A stretch of DNA of 64,000 nucleotides, taken from positions 1-64,000 of the forward strand of contig NZ_JAJJZG010000007.1 of NCBI RefSeq assembly GCF_021028995.1, in the 5' to 3' direction. Origin of the DNA: Halobacterium sp. KA-4. GTDB lineage: Archaea; Halobacteriota; Halobacteria; Halobacteriales; Halobacteriaceae. The position numbers and the translations under genes were made by a program. This document shows positions 13,987-22,219 of this stretch, piece by piece. The notes beneath the pieces are model-generated. The model had not been told where the DNA came from. It searched no databases and saw nothing but the letters and a program-made list of their open reading frames with translations. Position 1 is the first letter of the stretch; each line of letters begins with the position of its first letter.

Positions 13987-16311
13987 ATGGCGACACACCA
14001 CATTCCGAAGGGCGTGAGCCTCGACACGCTCCGGGAGATTATCGCCGGCTGGGACGCCGTCGGCGCGGCGGCGGAACCGAAGTACACCACCGCCGTGGAG
14101 GACGCCACGGACATCAGCGACGCGGTGGGCCGACAGACGCGGTTCCTCGAAGACGTCGGCGTGCTCACCGAGGAGGGACAGAAGCACCGGCTGACGGACC
14201 GCGGGCAAGCCCTGGCGGGCGCGCTCGCGGTGGACGACGAGGAGCGCGCTAGCGGCCGCGCGCGCGAACTGCTGGCGGACTGGCCGGTGACCGAGGAACT
14301 TCGCGGGCTCGTCCGTGGGAATCCCAGTACGGAGGACGAACTCGTGCCGCTCGTGGCCGCCATCACGGGCCACGACCCCGAAGCGAGTCGCGTCCGGAGC
14401 GGCATCACCACCCTACTGGAACTGTACGACTGGGCGGGCCTGCTGGACCGCGACGAGGACGGTCAGTATCGCCTCCCCGAAGGAGAGCGTCTGCCGAGCG
14501 GCGAAACAGCCGAAGCGGCGACCGGCGAACACGAGACTGAAGCCGGTGCGGCGGTCGGCCGCGTCGCCGCGGAGGCCGAGTCCGCCGCCGAGACCGCCGA
14601 GGACGTCGAGGAGACGGTCGAGACCACGGCCGAGCAGGCGGAGACGGCGAGGGAGGCAGCCGAAGCCGCCGCGGCGGAGGCCCACGAGGCAGCCAAGCGC
14701 GCGGAAGCGGCGAGTGAGTCCGTCGAAGATACCGCGGTCGCGGTCGAGGAGGCCGCTGCGGACGTCGAGACGGCCGCGGAGCAGGCACGCGAGCGCATCG
14801 AGTCGGTGTCCGAAACGGCGGCGGGCGTCGAGACGACCGTCGACGAAGCCGTCGAAGCTGTCGAGGAAGTCACCGAGACTGCCGGGGAAGTTTCTGAAAC
14901 TGCCGGTGAAGCCACCGAAACCGCCGAAGCCGCGGCAGTAGAGTCTGCCGTCGAACCGGCTGCGGAGGCCGCCGCGGAAGCCGAAGAAACGGTCGAGTCC
15001 GCCGTCGAGCCAGTCGCAGAAGCGGCCGAAGCAGAGGGAGAAGCCGTCGAGTCGGCGGTAGAGCCGGTCGCCGAAGCAGCCGGCGAGGAGGCGACGGAAG
15101 TGGAGTCGGCTGTGGAACCAGTCGCAGAGGCAGCCGAAGCAGGAGCGGAAGCGGTTGAGTCCGGCGCGGAGCCGGTAAGCGAGGAACTCGAGTCCGCCGT
15201 CGAACCCGCGACCGAGGAAGTCGAAGCTGCGGAGTCGGCGGTCGAGGAGGTCGCCGAGGAGCCGGCGACGACACCCGAATCAGCCGTGGAGTCGGTGCAG
15301 GACGTCGCGCGCGAGGCGAGCCGCGGCATCAGCCCGGAAGCCGAAACTGAAGCCGGGGACGAGGGTGAAGCCGCGGAAGCCGCCGAAGTAGCAGAGGGAG
15401 CTGCCAGCACGTCGCTCCCGCCGGAAGTCGAGTTGGAGTTAGACGACGGGACGAACGTCCACATCGCGGTCGGGGACGACGACGGCATCCAGATTTCCGT
15501 CGACGGCGACGTCGACCTGGAGGATTTGAGCGTGGGCGGCGACCTCGATGTCGAGGAGGCCGCGGACGGCGGGTCCGACGACCTCCAGCCCGACGGCGGC
15601 GAGCCCGAGCCAGACGTCGACATCTCCGAGGAGGGCGAGACGGTGACCATCGAAATCGGTGCCGAACCCGGAATCACGATTTCGGTCGGCGGCGAGGAAG
15701 CCGGTGAAGCGGCCGAAGAAGCCACAGAAGAAGGTGAAGCGGCAGCCGAGGAAGGCGAGGAGGTAGCCGAAGAAGCCACGGAAGAAGCAGCAGAGGCCGC
15801 CGAAGCAGGCGAGGAAGAAGCGGAAGCGACGGAGGAGGCGGCCGAAGAGGAAGCGGCCGAAGCAGCCGAGGAAGTCGAAGAAGCGGGCGAGGCGGCTGCC
15901 AAGGAAGCCGAAGTGGCCGCCGAGGAAGCGGAAGAGGAAGTCGAAGGCGAGGCCGAGGAGGTCGCCGAAGAGGGCGAAGAAGCCGCTGAAGAGATGGAAG
16001 AAGCAACCGAGTCGGCCGAAGAGGCGGCGGAGTCCGTGGAAGCGGCCGCGGAAATCGAGGGCGTAGACGTTCCCGAAGAGGCTATCGAGGCGCTCGTGGA
16101 TGCGGCGGACGTCTCAGACGTTGAGGCACTCGTCGACGAAATCGAGGCCGCTGCAACGGCGACGGCGGAAGGAAACGGCGAAGGCGGCGAGTCGGGCGAC
16201 GGCGAGCACGCGCTCTCGCTGGAAGTGGACTTGGACGCCGACCCCGAGGATCTCGAAGTGCTCGTGGGGAGCATCCGGCGCGGGCTGACCGGCGAGAGCG
16301 CGGAGGACTAG
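13987..16311 (+). CDS. 774-residue Ala/Glu-rich repeat protein with winged-helix-like N-terminus
   Basis: From the ATG at 13987 the first ~165 residues look globular and helical (MATHHIPKGVSLDTLREIIA, later VGVLTEEGQKHRLTDRGQAL), resembling paired winged-helix modules. Residues ~180-460 are almost pure Ala, Glu and Val. A beta-prone stretch (~470-580; SLPPEVELELDDGTNVHI, later VTIEIGAEPGITISVGG) and a second Ala/Glu block (~580-690) follow. The C-terminus ends LEVLVGSIRRGLTG. The Ala/Glu blocks should form long helices or coiled coils, as in scaffold or DNA-organising proteins. No function is recognised; a DNA-binding scaffold is a guess from the N-terminus. Confidence 0.88.
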   Translation: MATHHIPKGVSLDTLREIIAGWDAVGAAAEPKYTTAVEDATDISDAVGRQTRFLEDVGVLTEEGQKHRLTDRGQALAGALAVDDEERASGRARELLADWPVTEELRGLVRGNPSTEDELVPLVAAITGHDPEASRVRSGITTLLELYDWAGLLDRDEDGQYRLPEGERLPSGETAEAATGEHETEAGAAVGRVAAEAESAAETAEDVEETVETTAEQAETAREAAEAAAAEAHEAAKRAEAASESVEDTAVAVEEAAADVETAAEQARERIESVSETAAGVETTVDEAVEAVEEVTETAGEVSETAGEATETAEAAAVESAVEPAAEAAAEAEETVESAVEPVAEAAEAEGEAVESAVEPVAEAAGEEATEVESAVEPVAEAAEAGAEAVESGAEPVSEELESAVEPATEEVEAAESAVEEVAEEPATTPESAVESVQDVAREASRGISPEAETEAGDEGEAAEAAEVAEGAASTSLPPEVELELDDGTNVHIAVGDDDGIQISVDGDVDLEDLSVGGDLDVEEAADGGSDDLQPDGGEPEPDVDISEEGETVTIEIGAEPGITISVGGEEAGEAAEEATEEGEAAAEEGEEVAEEATEEAAEAAEAGEEEAEATEEAAEEEAAEAAEEVEEAGEAAAKEAEVAAEEAEEEVEGEAEEVAEEGEEAAEEMEEATESAEEAAESVEAAAEIEGVDVPEEAIEALVDAADVSDVEALVDEIEAAATATAEGNGEGGESGDGEHALSLEVDLDADPEDLEVLVGSIRRGLTGESAED
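14941..15189 (+). repeat. In-frame tandem repeat, exact 54-nt period
   Basis: Within the Ala/Glu-rich gene the codons for ESAVEP recur at 14941, 14995, 15049, 15103 and (as ESGAEP) 15157, each exactly 54 bases apart. Another copy at 15190 comes after only 33 bases. Each unit encodes 18 residues of the form ESAVEPVAEAAEAxxxAV. Synonymous codons differ between units, so the duplication is old or selected at the protein level rather than a recent slippage. Confidence 0.85.
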
Positions 16312-17453
16312 AACAGGCGGTCGGTGGCGACCGCGGCCCCGTCGACGAGTGCTTCGAGTTTCTTCCACGCGATCTCGGGGTGGACCATCGCGAGGCCGGC
16401 CTGCGTGTCGAACCCGCAGTCGGGCGCGGCGACGATGCGCGTGGGGTCGCCGACGGCGTCCGCGACGCGCTCGATGCGGTCCGCGACGACGTCGGGGTGT
16501 TCGACGACGTTCGTCTTCACGTCGACGACGCCCGGAAGCAGGTCCCAGCCGTCGGGAAGCGGGTGTTCCGCGAAGACGCGGTACTCGTGTTCGTGGCGGG
16601 GATTGGCTTCCTCGATGGAGAGCCCGCCGACGTCGAGTTCGTACAGTTCCGGGAGCACGTCCACGAGCGGGGTGTCGCGGTGGTGGGGGCCTTCGTAGCT
16701 CCCCCAGCAGGTGTGGACGCGAATCTGGTCGTCGGGGATGTTCCAGGTGGCTTCGTTGAGCGCTGCGACGTGCAGGCGGACGATGGGCTTGAGCTTCTCG
16801 ACGGGGCGGTCCCCGAAGCCGCGGTGCCCGGTCGTCAGCAGGTCCGGGGCATCGAGGTGGAGGATTGCGCCGGTGTCGGCGATGGCTTCGTACTCCTCGC
16901 GGAGGGCGTCACCGACGGCGTGGACGAACTCCTCGTGGGAGTCGTAGTACTCGTTGACGAGCGTCGCGGCGGCGACGCCGGGGGAGGCCGCCGTCAGGAA
17001 CGTCCCCTCGAAGTCGGCATCGACGGCGTCGAGCGCGTCCGTGAACGTCTCGATTTCCTCGTCGACGGCTTCCGTGCCGACGTACTCGACGGGGCCGGTG
17101 ACCGACGGCTGTTTCGTGAGGTCGATGGTCTCGGTGTCGAAGGCGTCGCTGGCGTACTCGGGGAAGTCCGCGAGGTCGTCCCACAGCGGCGCGTCGCGCT
17201 CGCCGCCGATGCCGGAGAGGCGGTTGGCGACGTACCAGTTGAAGGAGACGCGGGGCTGCTCGCCGTTGTTCACGACGTCGAGACCGACGTCGGCCTGCTT
17301 CCGGACGACGGACTCGGTGGCGTCCTGGACGGTCTGGTGCCACTGCTCGGGGTCGACGGCCTCGCCGTCCTGGCGGCGCTGCAGGAGGTCAAGGAGTTCG
17401 GGGTCGCGGGGGAGACTGCCGATATGCGTCGTGGAGATGTGGTCGTCGCTCAT
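16308..17453 (-). CDS. Cobalamin-independent methionine synthase (MetE C-terminal type)
   Basis: This 381-residue protein corresponds to the catalytic C-terminal half of MetE. It has the N-terminal THIGSLPRDPELL, NNGEQPRVSFNWYVANRL, the zinc ligands His-x-Cys in RVHTCWGSYEGPHH, a Glu in GLSIEEANPRHEHE, and Cys in AAPDCGFDT. It should methylate homocysteine, or a related thiol, at a zinc site. Archaeal short MetE proteins often take the methyl group from a corrinoid protein rather than methyl-folate; which donor applies here is not visible. It converges on the Ala/Glu-rich gene with a 4-base overlap. Confidence 0.85.
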   Translation of the reverse strand: MSDDHISTTHIGSLPRDPELLDLLQRRQDGEAVDPEQWHQTVQDATESVVRKQADVGLDVVNNGEQPRVSFNWYVANRLSGIGGERDAPLWDDLADFPEYASDAFDTETIDLTKQPSVTGPVEYVGTEAVDEEIETFTDALDAVDADFEGTFLTAASPGVAAATLVNEYYDSHEEFVHAVGDALREEYEAIADTGAILHLDAPDLLTTGHRGFGDRPVEKLKPIVRLHVAALNEATWNIPDDQIRVHTCWGSYEGPHHRDTPLVDVLPELYELDVGGLSIEEANPRHEHEYRVFAEHPLPDGWDLLPGVVDVKTNVVEHPDVVADRIERVADAVGDPTRIVAAPDCGFDTQAGLAMVHPEIAWKKLEALVDGAAVATDRLF

Positions 17454-17623
17454 TCGTTGTCCGTCCAGACGCCGACGGCGGTGATATGACTTGCGGTAGT
17501 ATCTCAACTCAAAATATTCCTATAGGTTATCTAGTTCCGGTGAGAAACGACGACGCAGCACGAACGAGCAGTCACCGAACGGGCCAAACGCCCTTTCTCC
17601 CGGCCGCCTGAACGACCGGTATA

Positions 17624-18553
17624 GTGATTCCGCCGACGCTCCCGTTCGACTGCGGGCTGGCGGCACCACCCGCGGTCTGCTCGCTGGCGCTGCTCTCGAC
17701 GATACTCTGGGGGCTGACCCCGGTGGTCGTGAAGTACGCACTCTCGCGGGGCGGCACACCGCTCCAGGCGGCGGTCGTCATCGTCTCTGTCGACGCCGCC
17801 GTGCTCTGGGTAGTGACCACGGTGCTCCACGGCCCAGCCGCCGTATTGCAGTTCTCCGCGCGAGCCGTCGGGCTGTTCGCGCTCGCCGGCGCGATGGGGA
17901 CAGCGGTGGGCCGCCTCGTGGTCTACAGCGGCATTGACCGCCTCGGGGCCTCCATCAACACCGCCGGCGTGAGCACGCGCCCGCTGTTCGCGGTAGTCAT
18001 CGGCGCCGTCGTACTCGGCGAGCGCGTCGGCCAACTGACGCTCGTCGGTGCCGCCGTGCTGACCGTCGGTCTCGTCGTCCTCTCGCTGTCGAAGGGCGGC
18101 GACGTCAGAGGGTGGCAACGGCGAGACCTATTGTTCCCGCTGTCCGCCGCTGCGCTGTACGCCGCCGCGAACGCGGTCCGCCGCACCGGCCTTGACGCCG
18201 CCGGCACGAGCGCGCTCCCCGCGGTGACCGTCAACGAAACTGCCGCCGTGCTCGTCATACTCGGCTACGTGCTCGTCCGTGGCCGCACAGACGAACTGGC
18301 TGCACCTCGGGAGACGTACGCGCTGTTCGCGCTCGTCGGCGTGCTCACCGCCACTGGGATGGTGTCGCTGTTCACCGCGCTCGAACACCCCGCCGGCCGC
18401 CTCGTCGTCGTCGACCCGCTTGTCGCCGCCGCGCCGCTGTTCACGACCGCGTTCGCGGCCGTCCTGCTCAGCGACGTCGAACGCGTCACGCGCGGCGTGG
18501 TCGCCGGCGCGCTCGTGGTCGTCGCTGGCGCGGCGTTCGTCACGCTCGGCTAG
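17624..18553 (+). CDS. EamA/DMT superfamily transporter
   Basis: This 309-residue protein starts at a GTG and has about ten transmembrane helices in two five-helix EamA repeats. The first repeat contains LLSTILWGLTPVVVKYALSR; the second contains LLFPLSAAALYAAANAVRRTG. Family members export amino acids, nucleotides or other metabolites; the substrate is unknown. It is divergent from the MetE-type gene, with a 170-base shared upstream region that includes the palindrome cctatagg at 17519-17526. Confidence 0.88.
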   Translation: MIPPTLPFDCGLAAPPAVCSLALLSTILWGLTPVVVKYALSRGGTPLQAAVVIVSVDAAVLWVVTTVLHGPAAVLQFSARAVGLFALAGAMGTAVGRLVVYSGIDRLGASINTAGVSTRPLFAVVIGAVVLGERVGQLTLVGAAVLTVGLVVLSLSKGGDVRGWQRRDLLFPLSAAALYAAANAVRRTGLDAAGTSALPAVTVNETAAVLVILGYVLVRGRTDELAAPRETYALFALVGVLTATGMVSLFTALEHPAGRLVVVDPLVAAAPLFTTAFAAVLLSDVERVTRGVVAGALVVVAGAAFVTLG

Positions 18554-18717
18554 GTACTCGAAGTCGAAGAGTCGGCCTCGGCACTCATAGGGCTCGTCGT
18601 CCCGCGGGAGCCACCCCGGGTCGGCCCGGTGGCGTCGTCATCGGCCGCGTAGACGTACTGGAGCCACGGACAAGAGGATTCCGAGAGCGTTCACTCGCTA
18701 CGAGGCACGTCAAGGAG
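18554..18717 (-). other. Gap with a possible gene remnant
   Basis: On the minus strand a short open frame (roughly 18552-18680) reads CPWLQYVYAADDDATGPTRG and continues to a stop that overlaps the DMT gene's end. It has no start codon except an internal ATG near its end. The composition is haloarchaeal, so it may be the tail of a decayed gene. Otherwise I see nothing in this stretch. Confidence 0.25.
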
Positions 18718-18945
18718 TCAGACGCCGTCCGGCATCGCGTGGTTGGCGTCGTCGGCGAGGTTCCGGAGGCGTTCGGTGTGCGCCGCGTCGAACTGGGACT
18801 GGCATCGGGCGACCCACGACTCGGGCGTGTCGCCGTGCTGTCGGTCCGTGTCGTCCGAGACGGGCGTGGTCTGCGTCGCCGTCCCGGGAGGTGTCTCGCT
18901 GGTGGTCGGTTTCGATTCGGTCGCGTGCTGTGGATGTGTGCTCAC
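18718..18945 (-). CDS. Small hypothetical protein (75 aa)
   Basis: The ORF encodes a hydrophilic protein rich in Thr, Ser and Pro in its first half (MSTHPQHATESKPTTSETPP). The second half looks helical (ESWVARCQSQFDAAHTERLR), an amphipathic pattern that argues for a real gene. It has no recognised domain and no transmembrane segment. It sits alone between the DMT transporter and the flavoprotein gene. I am not sure it is expressed. Confidence 0.5.
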   Translation of the reverse strand: MSTHPQHATESKPTTSETPPGTATQTTPVSDDTDRQHGDTPESWVARCQSQFDAAHTERLRNLADDANHAMPDGV

Positions 18946-19173
18946 GTCTGAAGTGTGTGGAGAGTCGGTCTGAAGGCTGTACGGCCGGGAAGGAGTTACT
19001 CGCGTACAGGTACGACCGACATGAGTTGTCCCCTACTGCGACAAGGAATATAATAAAAGTTCCTGTGCTAAACTGGCGGTCGACGAGAGCGACGTGAGCC
19101 AGCGGAGACGACCGGCTAACGAGTGTCGAATCCGGCGGATAAGCGAGAAATGAGTGAGGGGTCGAGCGGCCGG
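18946..19173. promoter_or_regulatory. AT-rich promoter-like island with dyad
   Basis: This 228-base gap is mostly unremarkable, except for an AT-rich block at 19044-19064 with arms aggaa and ttcct around tataataaaag. In this high-GC genome such a block is conspicuous and could serve as a TATA box on either strand. No gene starts at leaderless spacing from it, so a leadered transcript of the 75-codon gene or an unannotated RNA is possible. Confidence 0.35.
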
Positions 19174-20574
19174 TCAGTCGTCGGCAGCAGCGCTCGCGGT
19201 GGCGTCGTCCTGCTCGGCGTCGGCTGCCTCTTCGTCGTCGATGCGCGGGAAGTTCCGGATGGTGGCGTCGCGGAACGCGTCCTCGTCGAATTCGTGGTCG
19301 TCGTCGAAGAACTCCATCAGCTGCTCGGTGTCCCGCATCGCGTTCTTCAGGCACGTCGACGCGCCCGGCGAGGGCGTGATGTTGAAGATGATGCCGTCGC
19401 CCGTAATCTTGGCCTCACCCATGTCCAGGGACTTCTTCTCGGTGTCGACAATCTGGGGGCGGACGCCGCCGTAGCCCTTCGCGCGCTCGATGTCGTCGAG
19501 AGTCGCGCTCGGCACGACCTTCTGGACTTCTGGTAGGAACGTGCGCTTCCCGATTTCCGGGACGTCGTAGACGAGGTTGCGGACGACGTACGGGAAGAGG
19601 ATGCGGTCGGCGAGGATGTTCCCGTAGCTCAGGAACGAGTCGACGTTCAGCCCGAACACGTCGAAGAAGTCGCCGATGGTTTCGAGTTCGCCGCGTTCGA
19701 GCGTCGGCACGAGCTTCGCGGTCGGCCCGAAGCGCGTGATGGAGGCGTCGTGGACGTCGGCGTCGCCGTGGACGGCGGCGAACGGGAGTTTCTTCATCTG
19801 GAGGGTGTACACCTTTCCGTTGAGGAAGTCCTCCGCGAGGAAGAAACTACCCGCGACCGGGAGCAGGCTCTTGTTCTCGCCGTAGCCCATCTCCTTGGCA
19901 ATCTGGAGGCTGTGCGAGCCCGCGGCGACGACCGTGACGTCGCTCTCGAACCAGCCGGCGTCCGTCTCCACGAGGAACTCGTCGCCGGTGTCGTTGATTT
20001 CCTCGACTTCGGTGCCGGTGAAGACGTCGACGCCGTCGACTTTCTCGGCTTCGTCGACAAACGACTGGGCCGTCATCCCGTAGTCGACGACGTAGCCGTC
20101 GGGCGTCTGGAGCGCGAGCATCTCCTTGTCGGGGTCGCGGCCCTCGACAACCTTCGGTTCGAGTTCCGCGATTTCCTCGCGGCCGATGTCCCGGAGCTTC
20201 GGGTAGAGGTCGCCGAACCCTTCGTCGTGGTAGCGGGATTCGAGCTTCTCGACTTCTTCCTCGCCGACCGCCAGCACCATCTTCGAGCGCTTGCTGTGCA
20301 TCTCGCGGTCGGGGTCCTCGTCTTCGAGGTAGCCCGCGAGCAGCTCCGCGCCCTCCTTGACTTCCTCGGCTTTCTCGAGCGTGTAGTTCGTCTCGATGTC
20401 GCCGAAATGCAGTGTCTGCGAGTTGTTCGTGCGGTGGGAGTTGACGCTCGCGATCTCGTCCTCTTTCTCCACCAGCGCGATGTTCTCGATGTCCGTGAAC
20501 TTCGCGGCCGTGTACAGCAGCGAAGCTCCGCTGATACCCCCGCCGACGATGAGTAAGTCGTATTCGTCTCTCAT
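19174..20574 (-). CDS. Malate:quinone oxidoreductase-like FAD-dependent dehydrogenase
   Basis: This 466-residue protein begins with a dinucleotide-binding motif LLIVGGGISGASLLYTAAKF. It continues with SVNSHRTNNSQTLHFGDIET, which parallels the WNNAGTxH/NYTP region of Mqo flavoproteins. Further Mqo-like parts are ATVVAAGSHSLQIAKEMG-like and ITRFGPTAKLVPTLERGE, and a C-terminal GIIFNITPSPGASTCLKNAM that binds FAD. Mqo oxidises malate and passes electrons to the membrane quinone pool. A ~30-residue Asp/Ala-rich tail is added here. The family is well supported; malate as substrate is likely but not proven. Confidence 0.8.
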   Translation of the reverse strand: MRDEYDLLIVGGGISGASLLYTAAKFTDIENIALVEKEDEIASVNSHRTNNSQTLHFGDIETNYTLEKAEEVKEGAELLAGYLEDEDPDREMHSKRSKMVLAVGEEEVEKLESRYHDEGFGDLYPKLRDIGREEIAELEPKVVEGRDPDKEMLALQTPDGYVVDYGMTAQSFVDEAEKVDGVDVFTGTEVEEINDTGDEFLVETDAGWFESDVTVVAAGSHSLQIAKEMGYGENKSLLPVAGSFFLAEDFLNGKVYTLQMKKLPFAAVHGDADVHDASITRFGPTAKLVPTLERGELETIGDFFDVFGLNVDSFLSYGNILADRILFPYVVRNLVYDVPEIGKRTFLPEVQKVVPSATLDDIERAKGYGGVRPQIVDTEKKSLDMGEAKITGDGIIFNITPSPGASTCLKNAMRDTEQLMEFFDDDHEFDEDAFRDATIRNFPRIDDEEAADAEQDDATASAAADD

Positions 20575-20731
20575 GCTTGAGTGGCTCCCGCGCGGTAGTC
20601 CGTACAGTAACTTGGGTTGCGATTCGGCTACTTAACTCTCCCTTTCCCCGAACGAGAGTAAGTATTGCGAGGGTCCCGAAAACACCACACAGAAGGGGCA
20701 TACAGATATTTTTCGTGGGAAAGACGCCACG

Positions 20732-20752
20732 TGACGAAGGGTTGTTTCGTCA
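20732..20752 (-). terminator. Hairpin downstream of the NIF3 gene
   Basis: Inverted repeat tgacgaa (20732-20738) and ttcgtca (20746-20752) with a 7-base loop, 40 bases beyond the NIF3 stop. No clear T-run follows on the minus strand, so a terminator role is only possible. Confidence 0.3.
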
Positions 20753-20791
20753 GTCGTCGTTCGAGTACTTCGCCTCGATGAGACTGCGTGC

Positions 20792-21550
20792 TCAGAGCCC
20801 GGTTGGGTGGTCGACGAACGTCGTCTCCACGCCCCAGTCGTCGACGACCGACTGGAGCGCGCGCACGCCCAGCGTCTCCGTGGCGTAGTGACCCGCCAGG
20901 AACACCGAGATGCCGGCTTCCCGGGCCTCGTGGTAGAGCTTCTGCTTGCCTTCCCCGGTGACGAAGGCGTCCACGCCGTCGGCCTCGGCCTCCCGAATCC
21001 AGTCCGCGCCGCTGCCGGTCACCACCGCGACTTCCTCGAGCGCGTCCGGCCCGAAGTCCAGCACCTGCACGCCGCCCTTGGGGTCGAGTTCGTCGTCGAG
21101 CGTCGCTGCGAGTTCGTCCGCCGTGAAGCCCATCGGCGCGGTGCCGCGCGACCCGAGGTGTTCGCCGGCGTGCGCGCCGAACGGCGCGCGGTTCTCCAGC
21201 TCAAGCAGGTCGGCGAGCCGCGCGGCGTTTCCGAGTTCCGGGTGGCCGTCCAGCGGGAGGTGGGCGGCGTACAGCGCGCAGTCACCGTCCAGCAGCGCCC
21301 GCACGCGGTCGTACTCGCGGCCCGTCACCGCGTCGATGCCACCCCAGACGATGCCGTGGTGGACGACGAGCAGGTCAGCGCCCCACCCGACGGCCTCCTC
21401 GATGGTCGCGGTCGCGGCGTCCACCGCGAACGCTACCTGCTCGATTTCAGCGTCATCCGGGCCGACCTGGAGGCCGTTCGTGGCGGCGTCCTCGTAGTCG
21501 TCGACGCGCAGTCGCTGGTTGTACTTCGCGACGATGTCCGAGAGGTCCAT
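20792..21550 (-). CDS. NIF3/YbgI-type dinuclear metal-centre protein
   Basis: This 252-residue protein matches the NIF3 (DUF34) family: NGLQVG near residue 25, the metal-binding VVHHGIVWGG, AHLPLDGHPELGN, and the C-terminal SVFLAGHYATETLGVRAL with His and Glu ligands. NIF3 proteins form hexameric toroids with a two-metal site. Several are linked to GTP cyclohydrolase-like chemistry or metal handling, but the family reaction is not agreed. The ATG at 21548-21550 fits the usual length. Confidence 0.92.
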   Translation of the reverse strand: MDLSDIVAKYNQRLRVDDYEDAATNGLQVGPDDAEIEQVAFAVDAATATIEEAVGWGADLLVVHHGIVWGGIDAVTGREYDRVRALLDGDCALYAAHLPLDGHPELGNAARLADLLELENRAPFGAHAGEHLGSRGTAPMGFTADELAATLDDELDPKGGVQVLDFGPDALEEVAVVTGSGADWIREAEADGVDAFVTGEGKQKLYHEAREAGISVFLAGHYATETLGVRALQSVVDDWGVETTFVDHPTGL

Positions 21551-21672
21551 GTGCGAGTGCGTGGGCTCCGGGGACTTCTAGGCGTCGGCAGCGAGACCGA
21601 CCAGAGGGGTCTCGAATCGCGAGCGGCGAGCCCCCTGCAACCGTTTAACTCGGCGGGGCGCGTAGTGCCACC

Positions 21673-22215
21673 GTGACACGAGACGACTACGAATCCGAAG
21701 TGACCGCGAGCCCCGAGGACGCCGCGGCCGTACTGAGCGACGTCGCCGACGGCCTGCTGGCGGGGTCGATTCGACTCGGTGAGGGCGACGACGCCGTCGC
21801 CGTTGACGTCCCCGCGGAACTTTCGCTGGAAGTGGAGTTCGAGCGCGAGGGCGACGAACTGAGCCTCGAATTGGAGTTGGAGTGGGACGACGAGGCGAGC
21901 GACGCCGTCTCTGCAGTCGAAACCAGCGACCAGGAGAGCGAAACGGCTGAAGAAGAGAGCGACGCCGATGTGTCGTCCGAAGCCCCTGAAGTGGCCGACT
22001 GCGCGGTTCCCGTCGGGGCGGCCGACGGATCGCAGTCGCTGGCCCGCTTCGAGGTGTTCGAGGACAAGGCAGGGGAGTTCCGGTGGCGGCTCCGCCACCG
22101 CAACGGCAACGTCATCGCGAGCAGCGGCGAAGGCTACACGCGCAAGCACAACGCGTGGAAGGGGCTGCGCAGCGTGATGCAGAACGCGCCCGAGGCGGAC
22201 GTCGTCGAGGAGTAG
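21673..22215 (+). CDS. HVO_2922-type protein: amphi-Trp-like N-terminus plus DUF1508
   Basis: This 180-residue protein starts at a GTG. The N-terminal ~75 residues (ASPEDAAAVLSDVADGLLAG, later VPAELSLEVEFEREGDELSL) match the haloarchaeal amphi-Trp-like module. An acidic linker follows. The C-terminal ~60 residues form a DUF1508/YegP fold (ARFEVFEDKAGEFRWRLRHR, then NGNVIASSGEGY). The family is small and widespread but has no defined biochemical role. It converges on the agmatinase gene with four bases between the stop codons. Confidence 0.85.
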   Translation: MTRDDYESEVTASPEDAAAVLSDVADGLLAGSIRLGEGDDAVAVDVPAELSLEVEFEREGDELSLELELEWDDEASDAVSAVETSDQESETAEEESDADVSSEAPEVADCAVPVGAADGSQSLARFEVFEDKAGEFRWRLRHRNGNVIASSGEGYTRKHNAWKGLRSVMQNAPEADVVEE

Positions 22216-22219
22216 CGGG

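Noticed and set aside
13651-14373. 240-residue extension of the cold-shock frame
   Set aside because: It crosses the promoter of the cold-shock gene and the start of the divergent Ala/Glu-rich gene; the 64-residue protein is the family size.
14463-16274. 603-residue Ser/Ala-rich ORF opposite the Ala/Glu-rich gene
   Set aside because: It is the antisense reading of GAA/GCC repeats, which yields Ser/Ala by codon structure; it has no promoter or domain.
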